DNA of 47,227 nucleotides. Source: Desulfobulbaceae bacterium (lineage in GTDB: Bacteria > Desulfobacterota > Desulfobulbia > Desulfobulbales > Desulfobulbaceae). The number at the start of each line of letters is the position of its first letter. Within the stretch, counting starts at the first letter, position 1. Position numbers and translations under genes: made by a program. Where the stretch lies: NCBI GenBank assembly GCA_024763055.1, contig JANTGH010000010.1, positions 1 to 47,227 on the forward strand. Reading direction: 5' to 3'. The notes beneath the pieces are model-generated. The model was not told the DNA's origin. It made no database searches and saw only the letters and a list, made by a program, of their open reading frames with translations. This document shows, in pieces, positions 8,333-17,328 of this stretch.

Positions 8333-8767
8333 TTATTTAAACATGCCCTGCTCCAGTCTTTTTACACCGACCCTCTGCCCTCTGATATTTTGCACCACAT
8401 AACGACTGTTGCTCAGAAGACGCGGACTCCAGCTACAGTAAACCTGAATCTGATCGCCAATTTTTATGGCCCGGGAACGCATTGCCCGAATGGACATCTC
8501 AAAACCAATCCCCTTTGACGAAACATCACTGAGAAATATCTCCACATCCTTCCCGGAGTTCGTAATCAAAACCGCCTTACCGCTCTGTAACTCACGCAAA
8601 GTTGCCCGCCTGTTAAACGAACACTTGACGATCTCGCCGCATTTATGACAACGAACACTCCGCTGACGCAGATGAGTGGGGATGGCTATATATTTCCTCG
8701 TCCCGCACTTGTCACATTTAAATTGAAATCTATGATTGACTACACGAAATGTTTTTACTCTCCCCAT
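8333..8767 (-). CDS. Zinc-ribbon PilZ-domain protein (c-di-GMP receptor)
   Basis: A 144-residue protein. The N-terminal 50 residues hold two CxxC pairs (Cys18/21 and Cys40/43) forming a zinc ribbon. The remainder is a PilZ domain with the c-di-GMP binding residues RATLR (RxxxR at 54-58) and DVSSKG (D/NxSxxG at 81-86). Both binding motifs are intact, so it is probably a functional c-di-GMP sensor. It is convergent with the prepilin peptidase gene (128-base gap) and an inverted-repeat element lies about 90 bases upstream of its start. Confidence 0.88.
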   Translation of the reverse strand: MGRVKTFRVVNHRFQFKCDKCGTRKYIAIPTHLRQRSVRCHKCGEIVKCSFNRRATLRELQSGKAVLITNSGKDVEIFLSDVSSKGIGFEMSIRAMRSRAIKIGDQIQVYCSWSPRLLSNSRYVVQNIRGQRVGVKRLEQGMFK

Positions 8768-8855
8768 GTCGTCACCTGTATCGTTTACCTTTATTCATCG
8801 TTTGTTTTTTTGTAACCGTTCATCGGGACTACAACGTTTCGTTTATCTCAGGCCT

Positions 8856-8980
8856 GTAAGTGTTTACCAGTGCCTTAGATTTGCTCATTTTGGACTTTGA
8901 AGCATACTGGTGCTATTCGAGAAGTTCAAAATGGACGAAGAGGTAAGCGTAGACTCCGTGAGGTGCTGGTGAACGCTTAC
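8856..8980. repeat. MITE-like inverted-repeat element B
   Basis: A 125-bp element with 19-bp imperfect terminal inverted repeats, gtaagtgtttaccagtgcc (8856-8874) and ggtgctggtgaacgcttac (8962-8980), 15 of 19 positions matching. A second inner pair (around cattttgga at 8887 and tccattttgaa complement near 8926) extends the arms, so the unit can fold into a long hairpin. The right arm carries the 18-bp core aggtaagcgtagactccg (8941-8958). It lies in the promoter region of the PilZ gene. Confidence 0.75.
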
Positions 8981-9094
8981 GTTTTTTTATATAAAATTTT
9001 GCCCCATAGTGCAATAGAACCATCTCTTGTCCTGCAGTGAGGGACAGAGAACAAACGGTCAGAAAAAATATTCGCAAGGATAAGGGCTTGCAAG

Positions 9095-9131
9095 AAAAAA
9101 GCCCTCGATCCATAGGACCGGGGGCTTTTTT
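9095..9131. terminator. Bidirectional terminator of the dsr operon
   Basis: A 17-bp stem with two wobble pairs: left arm 9095-9111 (aaaaaagccctcgatcc), loop ATA, right arm 9115-9131. The arms start with A6 and end with T6, so it can terminate on both strands. It lies 24 bases after the dsrP stop. Confidence 0.92.
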
Positions 9132-9154
9132 GTTTTGAAATTATCGGTAATCAG

Positions 9155-10327
9155 TCAGGCTTCTATCTCGTGCTCAACACCAATAGCAATTTTATAGAGA
9201 ATGGTAAGGACAAAAAAGCCCATTGCCCATATACCAAGCGCTATAAAAATTTCATTGGCCGTCGGATAATACTCGGTGATTTCATCGAGTGGACTGGGGA
9301 CAAAACCACCAAGCACAAACCCTATCCCCTTATCAAGCCAGAAGGAAATAAAGATTGCCGCGCACCCTGCCCCAAGCCAGAAATCATTTTGTTTTCTAGT
9401 ATATGGAATGGAAAGCAAAGCAACACCGACGACAAAGAGCACGACAAAACCCCACATAAAAGGAACCAGGTTATTGTACATATGGCCATGATGCTCGAGT
9501 CCGAAGAACAGATATTGCAGGGTATGTTTATGTCCGGGAATATTGGAATAAAAACCGACAAAAAACTCAAGGCCGACAAAAAAAACGTTGACCAGGGCGG
9601 CATAGAGAACGATGGTCGCCACTTTGTCCAACGCCTGCTTACCGGCATCAAAATCTGCCACTCGTTTTAGAATCAGGGCAACAACAACAATCAATGCCGG
9701 ACCGGCGGCAAAGGCGGAGGCTAAAAAACGAGGCGCGACAATGGCGGATAACCAGAAGTGACGGCCGGGCAGGCCACAGTACAGCATGGCTGTTACCGTG
9801 TGAATGGAAACGGCAAAGGGGATGGAAAGGTATACGAAAAAATATATCCACTTGGGCGGTGGCACCTGCTTCCTCTCGGCCGTAAGTATGACCCAGCCAC
9901 AGAGAATGTTAAGAAAAAGGTATCCATTGAGAACAATCATGTCGTAAAACAACATTGATCGCGGCTGGGCATGGAAAATAACATTCAACATGCGCATGGG
10001 CTGGCCAAGGTCGACGACAATAAAACTCAAACACATGAGCAACGCTGAAATAGCAAGAAATTCACCCAAGATGGTGATTTTACCAAACGCCTTGTAATTA
10101 TGAATGTAATAGGGAAGTACCAGCATAACACCTCCAGCGGCGACACCGACCAGAAAGGTGAACTGGGAAATATACAAACCCCAGGAGACATCGCGGCTCA
10201 TCCCGGTAAGGCCAAGACCATAATTGAACTGCCTGACATAGCAGAAAGCGGCAATTCCCATGAAAGTGCCTAAAAAGGCCAGCCATATCCAGTAATAATT
10301 GTTCCCTTTTAGCGCTTTTTCAAACAT
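9155..10327 (-). CDS. dsrP: DsrP, NrfD-family quinone-interacting membrane subunit
   Basis: A 390-residue integral membrane protein with about ten hydrophobic segments, the NrfD/PsrC-like subunit of the DsrMKJOP complex. In sulfate reducers it is thought to exchange electrons with menaquinone and pass them to the periplasmic iron-sulfur subunit DsrO. The sequence DLGQPMRMLNVIFHAQPRSM is typical of the family. I set the start at the ATG at 10327, preceded by GAGG with 5-base spacing and 7 bases after the dsrO stop; the longer TTG start would overlap dsrO. It is the last gene of the operon. Confidence 0.93.
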   Translation of the reverse strand: MFEKALKGNNYYWIWLAFLGTFMGIAAFCYVRQFNYGLGLTGMSRDVSWGLYISQFTFLVGVAAGGVMLVLPYYIHNYKAFGKITILGEFLAISALLMCLSFIVVDLGQPMRMLNVIFHAQPRSMLFYDMIVLNGYLFLNILCGWVILTAERKQVPPPKWIYFFVYLSIPFAVSIHTVTAMLYCGLPGRHFWLSAIVAPRFLASAFAAGPALIVVVALILKRVADFDAGKQALDKVATIVLYAALVNVFFVGLEFFVGFYSNIPGHKHTLQYLFFGLEHHGHMYNNLVPFMWGFVVLFVVGVALLSIPYTRKQNDFWLGAGCAAIFISFWLDKGIGFVLGGFVPSPLDEITEYYPTANEIFIALGIWAMGFFVLTILYKIAIGVEHEIEA

Positions 10328-10334
10328 GGCGACC

Positions 10335-11189
10335 TCATACAATATAAAAGACTGATGGATGGGTACCCGCAGAGGGCTTACGCTGAATGGTATAGTTTTC
10401 CTTCAGCGCCTTCCTGATCTCGGAATTGGGATCGTTCAAGTTACCAAATATCATGGCCCTGGTCTCTCCGCAGACCTCGACACACTTGGGCTTCTTGCCA
10501 AGCCCGATCCGTTCCGCACAAAAATTACACTTTTCAACTACACCTCGCATTCGGGTTGGAAAGTAGCGATTTATATGGTTCATATCCAATCCGACTCTGG
10601 GATCAAGCCAATTAAAACTTCGGGCACCATAAGGACACGCGGCCATACAGAACCGACAGCCGATGCAGCGGTGATAATCCATGGCCACAATGCCGTCCTT
10701 GTTCTTAAATGTTGCCCGGGTCGGGCAGGCCTTGACACAGGGCGGTTCGTCACAGTGGTTACAGAGTACCAGGACCTCGTTGGATATGGTTGGCTTATCT
10801 TTATAATATTGGCTGTGCTCCGTGAAGGCCTTTTCATATTCCGTCGGCCAGATCCATTTTATTTCATCTTTCCTGGTCGGGAAATGAGGCACATTATGTT
10901 CCGCATGGCAGGCATGGACAACCTTTTCTATGAGCTCCGGATATTGTTTAAATTTACGCAGATCCACTATCATTCCAAAACGGTTGCCTGACTTGACGGT
11001 CTCCTCGCCATGCCCTGCCGCCCCGGCATGCGTGTCCGCCCCATGGCCGGCAAGACGTTCCCCGTGGGCAGCCTTTGCCTGCACCGGACTTGATCCCGAT
11101 ACCAGTCGCTCAACAATGGCCGGTCCCCCAAGGCCGGCCAGCGTTGTGGCACCGGCAACCTTAAGGAAATCTCTTCTTTTCTTATCCAT
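10335..11189 (-). CDS. dsrO: DsrO, periplasmic ferredoxin-like subunit
   Basis: A 284-residue protein exported by the Tat pathway: KRRDFLK twin-arginine motif at the very start, followed by a hydrophobic stretch. The mature part has 4Fe-4S clusters of the DMSO-reductase B-subunit type, seen as CNHCDEPPCVKACP, CIGCRFCMAACPYGARSF and CNFCAER...CVEVCGETRAM. It links DsrJ haems to DsrP. A GGAGG lies about 10 bases before the ATG at 11189, which begins 24 bases after the dsrJ stop; this start puts the twin Arg at residues 5-6. Confidence 0.95.
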   Translation of the reverse strand: MDKKRRDFLKVAGATTLAGLGGPAIVERLVSGSSPVQAKAAHGERLAGHGADTHAGAAGHGEETVKSGNRFGMIVDLRKFKQYPELIEKVVHACHAEHNVPHFPTRKDEIKWIWPTEYEKAFTEHSQYYKDKPTISNEVLVLCNHCDEPPCVKACPTRATFKNKDGIVAMDYHRCIGCRFCMAACPYGARSFNWLDPRVGLDMNHINRYFPTRMRGVVEKCNFCAERIGLGKKPKCVEVCGETRAMIFGNLNDPNSEIRKALKENYTIQRKPSAGTHPSVFYIV

Positions 11190-11212
11190 CAGTATATATC
11201 CTCCTTCACGGC

Positions 11213-11587
11213 TCACTCTACAGGGGCTATGTGACAATCCCAGCAATATGGAGTCACCGACGCATATGTATGGCAGGTATCACAAAATTTTTTCTTGCTT
11301 GTATGACACTGCATGCAGGTATTCATCAGACTCTTCTGATACTCTTTATCACCAATTTTCACATCAAATGATCTATCACCGGTGCGGAGAACTTTATCAC
11401 GCCATTGATTCAACAGCTGCATGTGTTCCGAGCGCATATCTGCTGCCGGTAAAACGCATTCTTTCAAAGTTTTCGGTAATTCCGGTTGTGGCACCGCCCG
11501 TGCAGCACCATGGTTGTACCAGACGGGAAAGGTGATAAACAGGACGAAAATAATCAGTCCCGGAATAATTTTACCACTGTCATACAT
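11213..11587 (-). CDS. dsrJ: DsrJ, triheme cytochrome c
   Basis: A 124-residue periplasmic cytochrome with an uncleaved N-terminal membrane anchor (residues 8-23) and three CxxCH haem sites: CMQCH (91-95), CDTCH (102-106) and CWDCH (115-119). Cys44 in ECVLPAADMRSEHM matches the conserved cysteine known in DsrJ as an unusual axial ligand of one haem. Length is somewhat small but normal for sulfate-reducer DsrJ. It sits between dsrK and dsrO with short gaps, the canonical order. Confidence 0.95.
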   Translation of the reverse strand: MYDSGKIIPGLIIFVLFITFPVWYNHGAARAVPQPELPKTLKECVLPAADMRSEHMQLLNQWRDKVLRTGDRSFDVKIGDKEYQKSLMNTCMQCHTSKKKFCDTCHTYASVTPYCWDCHIAPVE

Positions 11588-11614
11588 TGCTTTTCCTCCA
11601 CTCCTGCCAGAGAA

Positions 11615-13249
11615 TTAAAATACCATAGTCCGAAGACCTTCAGGAAGTTCCTGCCTTTTCTCACCATCTATAATCAGAGCGTTAGCAACCAATTCGCTCA
11701 ATCCGCACACCTCAACATCGGGATTCCAGTAATTCATCAGGGTCGTCAAGGTGGCACGATCGATTGCACAGACACAGGTAAGCATATTGACCGCGTGCTT
11801 GTCCGCGACATAACGAACGGCATTTGCCCGCGGCAACCCGGAACGCATTCTAAGTTCCATAATCTCATCCGTATTCAGGGCCGTACCCGATCCACAGCAA
11901 AACGTCTTCTCCCGAATCGTATTTTCTGGCATTTCCACCCAATCTTCAACAACGTGATCCAGGATATAGCGGGGCTCTTCCAATAGCCCCATAGCCCTGG
12001 CGGGATTACAGGAATCATGGAAGGTTGCCTTCACATGGCTGTTTCTGCTTTTATCAAACTTAAGCTTCCCATTTTTAATCAAATCTGCTGTAAATTCCGA
12101 GATATGGACCATTTTTGTGGAAGCCGCATTGTCAAAAACAGTGCCGGTTATCGGTGACTTCGGCACTTCAAGAAAATCAGCCGGTCCGTTCATGGTATCC
12201 ATATACTGGTGCACTACACGCCACATATGGCCGCATTCACCACCAAGGATCCACTTAACCCCAAGCCGTTTGGCTTCAGCATACATCTTACCGTTGAGCT
12301 TCTTCATCATCTCGTTGGAGGTGAAAAGACCGAAGTTACCACCTTCGGAGGCATAGGTTGACCATGTATAATCAAGGCCGATCGCTTCAAAAAGAAGAAG
12401 ATAGCCCATACAGGTAAATAAGCCGGGCTCGGCAAATACATCGGCTGACGGGGTGATAAACAGAACTTCCGCACCCTTACGGTTAAAGCTCGGCTCAATA
12501 TGTACCCCGGTAAGATTTTCTATATCCTCACAGAGAAAATCCACATTCCCTTTGAAAGCCTGGGGGGTAAGCCCCATGTGGTTACCGGTCCTGTTGGAGT
12601 TTGCAACCGGTTCCATGGCCCAGTTAATACCGCAGCCAACAAGATGCAGCAGCTCGCGCAGCATCATGGTGATCTCTGCCGTATCTATTCCATAAGGGCA
12701 GAACACAGAACAGCGACGACACTCCGTACACTGGTAGGCATACATGAACCATTCTTTTAAAATGCCGACAGTCATCTCACGGCCGCCTGCCATCTTCCCA
12801 AGCAGTTTGCCGGCCAGAGTGAATTCCTGTCGATACACTGAACGAAGCAGTTCCGCCCTGAGTACCGGCATGTTTTTGGGATCACCGGTGCCAAGAAAAA
12901 AATGACACTTGTCTGCGCAGGCGCCGCAACGAACGCAGCAATCCATGAAAATCTTCAAGGACCGAAATTTTCCCAATCGTTCAGCCAGACCGTTGATTAT
13001 AATTTCCTTCCAATTTTCCGGTAGTTTCCAGTCATCGTCCTCAGGATTCCATTCACGGGCATTGGGGAAGCTTACGCCAGGTTGACTATCCAAATACTCA
13101 AGTATACTGGGTTTAGTCGTGTACGCGTAGTTGCCGGGCTTGAAAACCACCGGCATCTCCATCCAATCTTTTGTCGGTATGGAGCCGGTCATCAACGAAG
13201 GCCCTTCCGCTACGCTCCGTGCTAACTTGTCTACCTTTACAACTGCCAT
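11615..13249 (-). CDS. dsrK: DsrK, HdrD-like iron-sulfur subunit
   Basis: A 544-residue cytoplasmic subunit related to heterodisulfide reductase HdrD; together with DsrM it is proposed to reduce the DsrC trisulfide. It has two 4Fe-4S ferredoxin motifs, CVRCGACADKCHFF and CTECRRCSVFCPYGID, and two CCG-type cysteine-rich regions, GGECGHMW with HDSCNPAR, and KTFCCGSGTALN with a following CVCAID, expected to bind the noncubane catalytic cluster. An AGGA-like sequence precedes the ATG. A 130-base gap with a stable hairpin separates it from dsrM. Confidence 0.95.
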   Translation of the reverse strand: MAVVKVDKLARSVAEGPSLMTGSIPTKDWMEMPVVFKPGNYAYTTKPSILEYLDSQPGVSFPNAREWNPEDDDWKLPENWKEIIINGLAERLGKFRSLKIFMDCCVRCGACADKCHFFLGTGDPKNMPVLRAELLRSVYRQEFTLAGKLLGKMAGGREMTVGILKEWFMYAYQCTECRRCSVFCPYGIDTAEITMMLRELLHLVGCGINWAMEPVANSNRTGNHMGLTPQAFKGNVDFLCEDIENLTGVHIEPSFNRKGAEVLFITPSADVFAEPGLFTCMGYLLLFEAIGLDYTWSTYASEGGNFGLFTSNEMMKKLNGKMYAEAKRLGVKWILGGECGHMWRVVHQYMDTMNGPADFLEVPKSPITGTVFDNAASTKMVHISEFTADLIKNGKLKFDKSRNSHVKATFHDSCNPARAMGLLEEPRYILDHVVEDWVEMPENTIREKTFCCGSGTALNTDEIMELRMRSGLPRANAVRYVADKHAVNMLTCVCAIDRATLTTLMNYWNPDVEVCGLSELVANALIIDGEKRQELPEGLRTMVF

Positions 13250-13295
13250 TGCTCTATCCTTATCCTCTTAATGGTTTGCTTACGCTTACCGGAAA

Positions 13296-13328
13296 ATCAT
13301 CCCGTAGTTCTTGTCGCTACGGGGTGAT
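13296..13328 (-). other. Intercistronic hairpin between dsrM and dsrK
   Basis: Arms atcatcccgtag (13296-13307) and ctacggggtgat (13317-13328) form a 12-bp stem with one wobble and a 9-base loop. No T-run follows on the minus strand, so it looks like an mRNA processing or stability element rather than a terminator. It lies in the only long gap (130 bases) inside dsrMKJOP. Confidence 0.55.
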
Positions 13329-13379
13329 TGTCATCAATAATTGCCGTTATGACCTCTATTTCGCCCCAGCCATAGCCGC

Positions 13380-14402
13380 TTAGTCATCAGCTTCCGCCGG
13401 CAGTGGTTTCTCCACAGGGATGCCCTGCTCAACCATATCTTTACGAAATTCATCTTCATAACCGGCATAGGAGTGCGGTTTAATATTCGGATCATTCCAG
13501 GGATTAATATGACGGCGCATACGATTGTCGTTGGTCATATTTCTGGTTGGGCTGAGGAATACCCCGCCCATGTGCATGAGTTTGGAATACGGAAAGTAAG
13601 CCAGCAGTACGCAAACGAGAAAAATATGAATATAAAAAATTGACCCGATATCAGAGATAATGGCCGGGTGCAGGGTAACCAGACCAATAGCAAGTCGTTT
13701 GATAGCTATTATATCGATATCCGTACGTAGAAAAAAACGCATTAAAATCCCGGTAACGGCAATAGCAAAAATGAGAAACAGGGGAAAATAATCGTTGGCG
13801 AGTGAAATATAACGTACCTGCCGATTGAACAGTCGTCGACCAAAAAGCAATAACAGGCCAAGAAGAAGAGTTGCATCGGTCATATACATAGTCGGAGCGC
13901 CGATCTGAAGAATACCGTCCATAAACTCAAGCATGGAAACGACCCCGGGAACCGGATCGAGAAAAATCCGCATATGACGCAACACAATGACCAGAAAGCT
14001 GTAATGGAATAGAATAGCAAACAGCCACAACCATTTACTTGATTCATACGTCAACTTTGGGCCGTCATATGCGGTTGCCTTGGTATTGCGCCAGAGCGAA
14101 CGAAAGAAAACAATCTCAAGAAACATTCGAGCGATGACCTGAGAGGTGGTGAGCGGCGCCTCAAGCTTGTCCTGTTTTATCCAGGATAACGAGTACCCCT
14201 GACCGCAGGTCGTGGGAATTTTAAAGGGTACAGGTGATTTGGCCCACCCGATAACCCGGTAGCAAAAACCGCCAAGGAAAAGGGCCATAGCCAGATACGG
14301 AACAGCAATACCAAAAATGTATTGCATCCCCGGTATACTCGACCCAATCCATGCAATCAACACCAAGGCAACAACTGCCGCCAATGGGAAGGTGTACTTC
14401 AT
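13380..14402 (-). CDS. dsrM: DsrM, cytochrome b membrane subunit
   Basis: A 340-residue membrane protein with a NarI/HdrE-like haem b domain, the quinol-facing partner of DsrK. Hydrophobic helices occur near residues 5-45, 125-150, 175-195, 205-225 and 245-275; several histidines (for example in LFHYSFLVIVLRHMR and HPAIISDIGSIFYIHIF) are candidates for haem ligands. GAGGGAG lies just before the ATG. It is the first redox gene in the operon, 107 bases after the RsbRD-type gene. Confidence 0.94.
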   Translation of the reverse strand: MKYTFPLAAVVALVLIAWIGSSIPGMQYIFGIAVPYLAMALFLGGFCYRVIGWAKSPVPFKIPTTCGQGYSLSWIKQDKLEAPLTTSQVIARMFLEIVFFRSLWRNTKATAYDGPKLTYESSKWLWLFAILFHYSFLVIVLRHMRIFLDPVPGVVSMLEFMDGILQIGAPTMYMTDATLLLGLLLLFGRRLFNRQVRYISLANDYFPLFLIFAIAVTGILMRFFLRTDIDIIAIKRLAIGLVTLHPAIISDIGSIFYIHIFLVCVLLAYFPYSKLMHMGGVFLSPTRNMTNDNRMRRHINPWNDPNIKPHSYAGYEDEFRKDMVEQGIPVEKPLPAEADD

Positions 14403-14509
14403 CGATCACTCCCTCGCTTTAAATTAAAACGATAACATTTTACAAAATTGCAATCAAAGCCGCCCCGACACCTCTTCAATTCAAGACAAACTTTGCTAAA
14501 ACTTAACAT

Positions 14510-15046
14510 TTAATGAAGTCTCGTTATTTCCTGTTGATTCTTCTTAATTAACGCTGAAGCACAAGCTGAATCGGTCAGGATATAACGACCACTTTTCAAT
14601 TCACGAACACGGTTCTTATACAATTGTTCCCGGCAGTTCATGTACATGTCAAAAGCCGTAAGCGCGAGCCGATCAACATCACAGTCAAAAGAATCCATCT
14701 CGCTCAGCATCGGACGAGTCGCTTTATCGGTCGCAAAGACCTGCTTGACCACCCACTTGAGCTCTAAAATCGGAGCAACCGCCTGCGCCGGAGAAAAGTC
14801 TTGGACTGCACGAATGCGAATAACCTGATCCAGCGGTTTGACCATTTCTTTCTGGTCCTTATCGCCAATCAATAACTCAAAAATCCTGCTCAACCCTTCC
14901 CGTATATTTGCACCGACGGGATTTGCAAATTTATCCCGGGATTTTTTAAAAAAACCCGAAGAAACATAACTATCCAACGTTCTGTCAATCCAGATGAACA
15001 AGATTTCTTTTTTCTTCTTTTGTAAAGCTTCTATCAGGCTGGTCAC
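14510..15046 (-). CDS. RsbRD N-terminal domain protein upstream of dsrM
   Basis: A 178-residue, soluble, mostly helical protein. The start MTSLIEALQKKKKEILFIWIDRTLDSY and the later PLDQVIRIRAVQDFSPAQAV match the RsbRD N-terminal domain, a globin-like sensor module found in stressosome RsbR proteins; here no STAS domain follows. A stand-alone gene of this type commonly precedes dsrM in sulfate reducers, so it is probably functionally tied to the complex. Translation likely begins at a GTG with a weak ribosome binding site. Its role, sensing or assembly, is not known. Confidence 0.8.
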   Translation of the reverse strand: MTSLIEALQKKKKEILFIWIDRTLDSYVSSGFFKKSRDKFANPVGANIREGLSRIFELLIGDKDQKEMVKPLDQVIRIRAVQDFSPAQAVAPILELKWVVKQVFATDKATRPMLSEMDSFDCDVDRLALTAFDMYMNCREQLYKNRVRELKSGRYILTDSACASALIKKNQQEITRLH

Positions 15047-15145
15047 AGTTCAATAATTTTGTAGATAATCTTCAAATGGTAATGAATGGCTATTCATATG
15101 GGACAAGCTGTATCATGATTACAGGCTGATTTCAAGAGAAAAAAA

Positions 15146-17269
15146 TCATTGAACCTTTCCAATAATCCTGCCGGCAGAGGTGAATTCATCCATTAAAAAA
15201 GACGCCAGGCCGACAAAGGGGTCCTCGGCCAGCTCTTCATCAAGACTCTTTTTTTCTTTTTTCCTTCCCGTATCCGGATCGCTATCCTGATCAATCAAAC
15301 CGGCTGCCACCATTTCTTTTCTGGCCAGGGCAGCCTCTGCACGCTCCTTTTTCATTCCCTCTAAAAAATCGGCTATCTTTGTCTGTTCCCGCCGTTCTTC
15401 CGCCTTGATGGACATGGCCTTGATCTCCTGGAATTTCTTACTTTTTGCAATCCAGTCGACACTTCGTTTCTTAGCTGTATACACGTTGAACCTTGCGCCC
15501 TGCCAAGGTGCGAATTTTACTCCCGGGACGGTATCCCACGGCAAAGAATTATCCATATATTTTTCGCCTGATTTTAAATAATCAAGCATGCTCGGTACCA
15601 CAAAATCCGGTTCCACACCTTTATATTGCGTCGACCCCCCGGTTATTCTGTAAAATTTCTGAATAGTTACTTTAAGGGCGCCAAGATCGTCGTATTTTTT
15701 AAGATGCAACAGGGGCAGATTACGATTTAAATCAACCAATGCCTGCACCGTGCCCTTGCCATGGGTGTGTTCCCCTCCGATAATGAGTGCCCGTCCGTAG
15801 TCCTGCAGAGCAGCGGCAAGTATCTCCGAGGCCGAGGCGGAAAACTGGTTCACCAGTACAATGAGGGGACCATCATAGACCACATGCTCATCCTCATCCT
15901 CTAATACACGGATCATTCCCTGGGAATTCTTTACCTGCACCACAGGCCCACCCGAAAGAAACAAACCCGAAATCTCGACCGCATCCGTAAGGGCTCCGCC
16001 ACCATTGTTCCGCAGGTCGAGAATCAGGCCGACAATCCCTTTTTTTTTCAACTTCACCAGCGCACTGCGGGTGTCTTCAGTAACATTCCTGCCTTTTTCC
16101 GCATCCCGGGCCGCATTAAAATCACGGTAAAAACTCGGTATCCTGATATAGCCTGTCTTTTCACCATGACTATCCTTAAGAACGGTCGACTTGACATAGG
16201 TTTCTTCGATGCGAACCACATCGCGAACAATCGGAATGACCTGCTTGACCCCATCAGGCTTGCGCACGGTCAAAACCACCTCGGTCCCTTTCGGCCCTCT
16301 GATATAGCTTACGGCTTCACGAATGCGCATTTCACTGATATCAACAGGCTCTCCATCTTTTTCCGCAACGGAAAGAATGGTATCCTCCGCCTGTAATTGC
16401 CCCTGATGTTCAGCGGCGCTGCCGGGAATGATCCGCACCACCTTAATATGGCCGTCATCTTCACGCAGCAGGGCCCCGATACCCTCAAGGGAACCTGACA
16501 TATGAATATCAAAATCCTCCTTGGAGGTGGGAGGCATGTAGTTGGTATGTGGATCAAAGGCCCTGGCCACAGCGTCAAAATAGCGATTGTAATGATCCTG
16601 GCGACTCTCTTTCAATAAACGGTTCAAGTAATGAATGTTGCGCTTATGAACTGCATCGAAAGCGGTTTTCCAGATCTTGCTCCGGGTTATGTTTTTGCCC
16701 TGTTTCTCTGTTGTCGGTGTTTTCTTTTCCTTCTTTTTCTCCACAATATTCAAATATTCATCCAGGACCTGCCGCTTCAGTACCCGACGCCATCGATCCT
16801 GTAATTCTTTCCTGTCCGCTGCCCAGGATATCTTTTTAGGATCAGATTCAAGATAATCCTCACGTTCCGGATCAAAGCCCTTGTTCATTATCGGATCAAG
16901 CATGGCCCGGACCTGTTGTATTCTCTCACCCAAAATCTGCATTCCGGCATCCGGCAGAACCATTCTTCCCCGCCGCAACTCATCATCTATATGTTCGGCA
17001 AAGGCACCGAGTTCATCGACATCTGATTGCAGCAGAAAACGTTTCCGTGGATCAAGTTGACGAAGGTAGAGAGTAAACGCCTTTTTTGACAGTTTATCAT
17101 CAAAGGGGACATGACTGTAATGCTGGGCCGGCAGCTGATGACTCAACATATAGGCGATAAGCCTGTTTCTCGCCGCATCAAACTCCACCGGTTTGATATT
17201 TGCCCAGACCATACCAGGCGCAAGGGAAATTACAATCAACCAGCCGACAAAACCACGCAACATGCGCAT
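15146..17269 (-). CDS. prc: Tail-specific periplasmic protease (S41 family)
   Basis: A 707-residue Prc/Tsp-type protease. A signal peptide (MRMLRGFVGWLIVISL, cleavage near VWA-NI) is followed by a long helical N-terminal domain, a PDZ domain (about residues 220-310, around GSLEGIGALL), and the S41 catalytic core with GLILDLRNNGGG, the nucleophile Ser in NQFSASASEI and the Lys of HTHGKGTVQ. The C-terminal Tsp-type domain is complete. GGAG lies 7 bases before the ATG at 17269; a longer frame to 17332 would overlap yedF. The enzyme degrades or processes periplasmic and lipoprotein targets. Confidence 0.93.
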   Translation of the reverse strand: MRMLRGFVGWLIVISLAPGMVWANIKPVEFDAARNRLIAYMLSHQLPAQHYSHVPFDDKLSKKAFTLYLRQLDPRKRFLLQSDVDELGAFAEHIDDELRRGRMVLPDAGMQILGERIQQVRAMLDPIMNKGFDPEREDYLESDPKKISWAADRKELQDRWRRVLKRQVLDEYLNIVEKKKEKKTPTTEKQGKNITRSKIWKTAFDAVHKRNIHYLNRLLKESRQDHYNRYFDAVARAFDPHTNYMPPTSKEDFDIHMSGSLEGIGALLREDDGHIKVVRIIPGSAAEHQGQLQAEDTILSVAEKDGEPVDISEMRIREAVSYIRGPKGTEVVLTVRKPDGVKQVIPIVRDVVRIEETYVKSTVLKDSHGEKTGYIRIPSFYRDFNAARDAEKGRNVTEDTRSALVKLKKKGIVGLILDLRNNGGGALTDAVEISGLFLSGGPVVQVKNSQGMIRVLEDEDEHVVYDGPLIVLVNQFSASASEILAAALQDYGRALIIGGEHTHGKGTVQALVDLNRNLPLLHLKKYDDLGALKVTIQKFYRITGGSTQYKGVEPDFVVPSMLDYLKSGEKYMDNSLPWDTVPGVKFAPWQGARFNVYTAKKRSVDWIAKSKKFQEIKAMSIKAEERREQTKIADFLEGMKKERAEAALARKEMVAAGLIDQDSDPDTGRKKEKKSLDEELAEDPFVGLASFLMDEFTSAGRIIGKVQ

Positions 17270-17328
17270 ATTATGCTCCAATGTTAAAATCCTTATCCGG
17301 GATTGGAAAAATCCCCGGGCGCCTTCTA

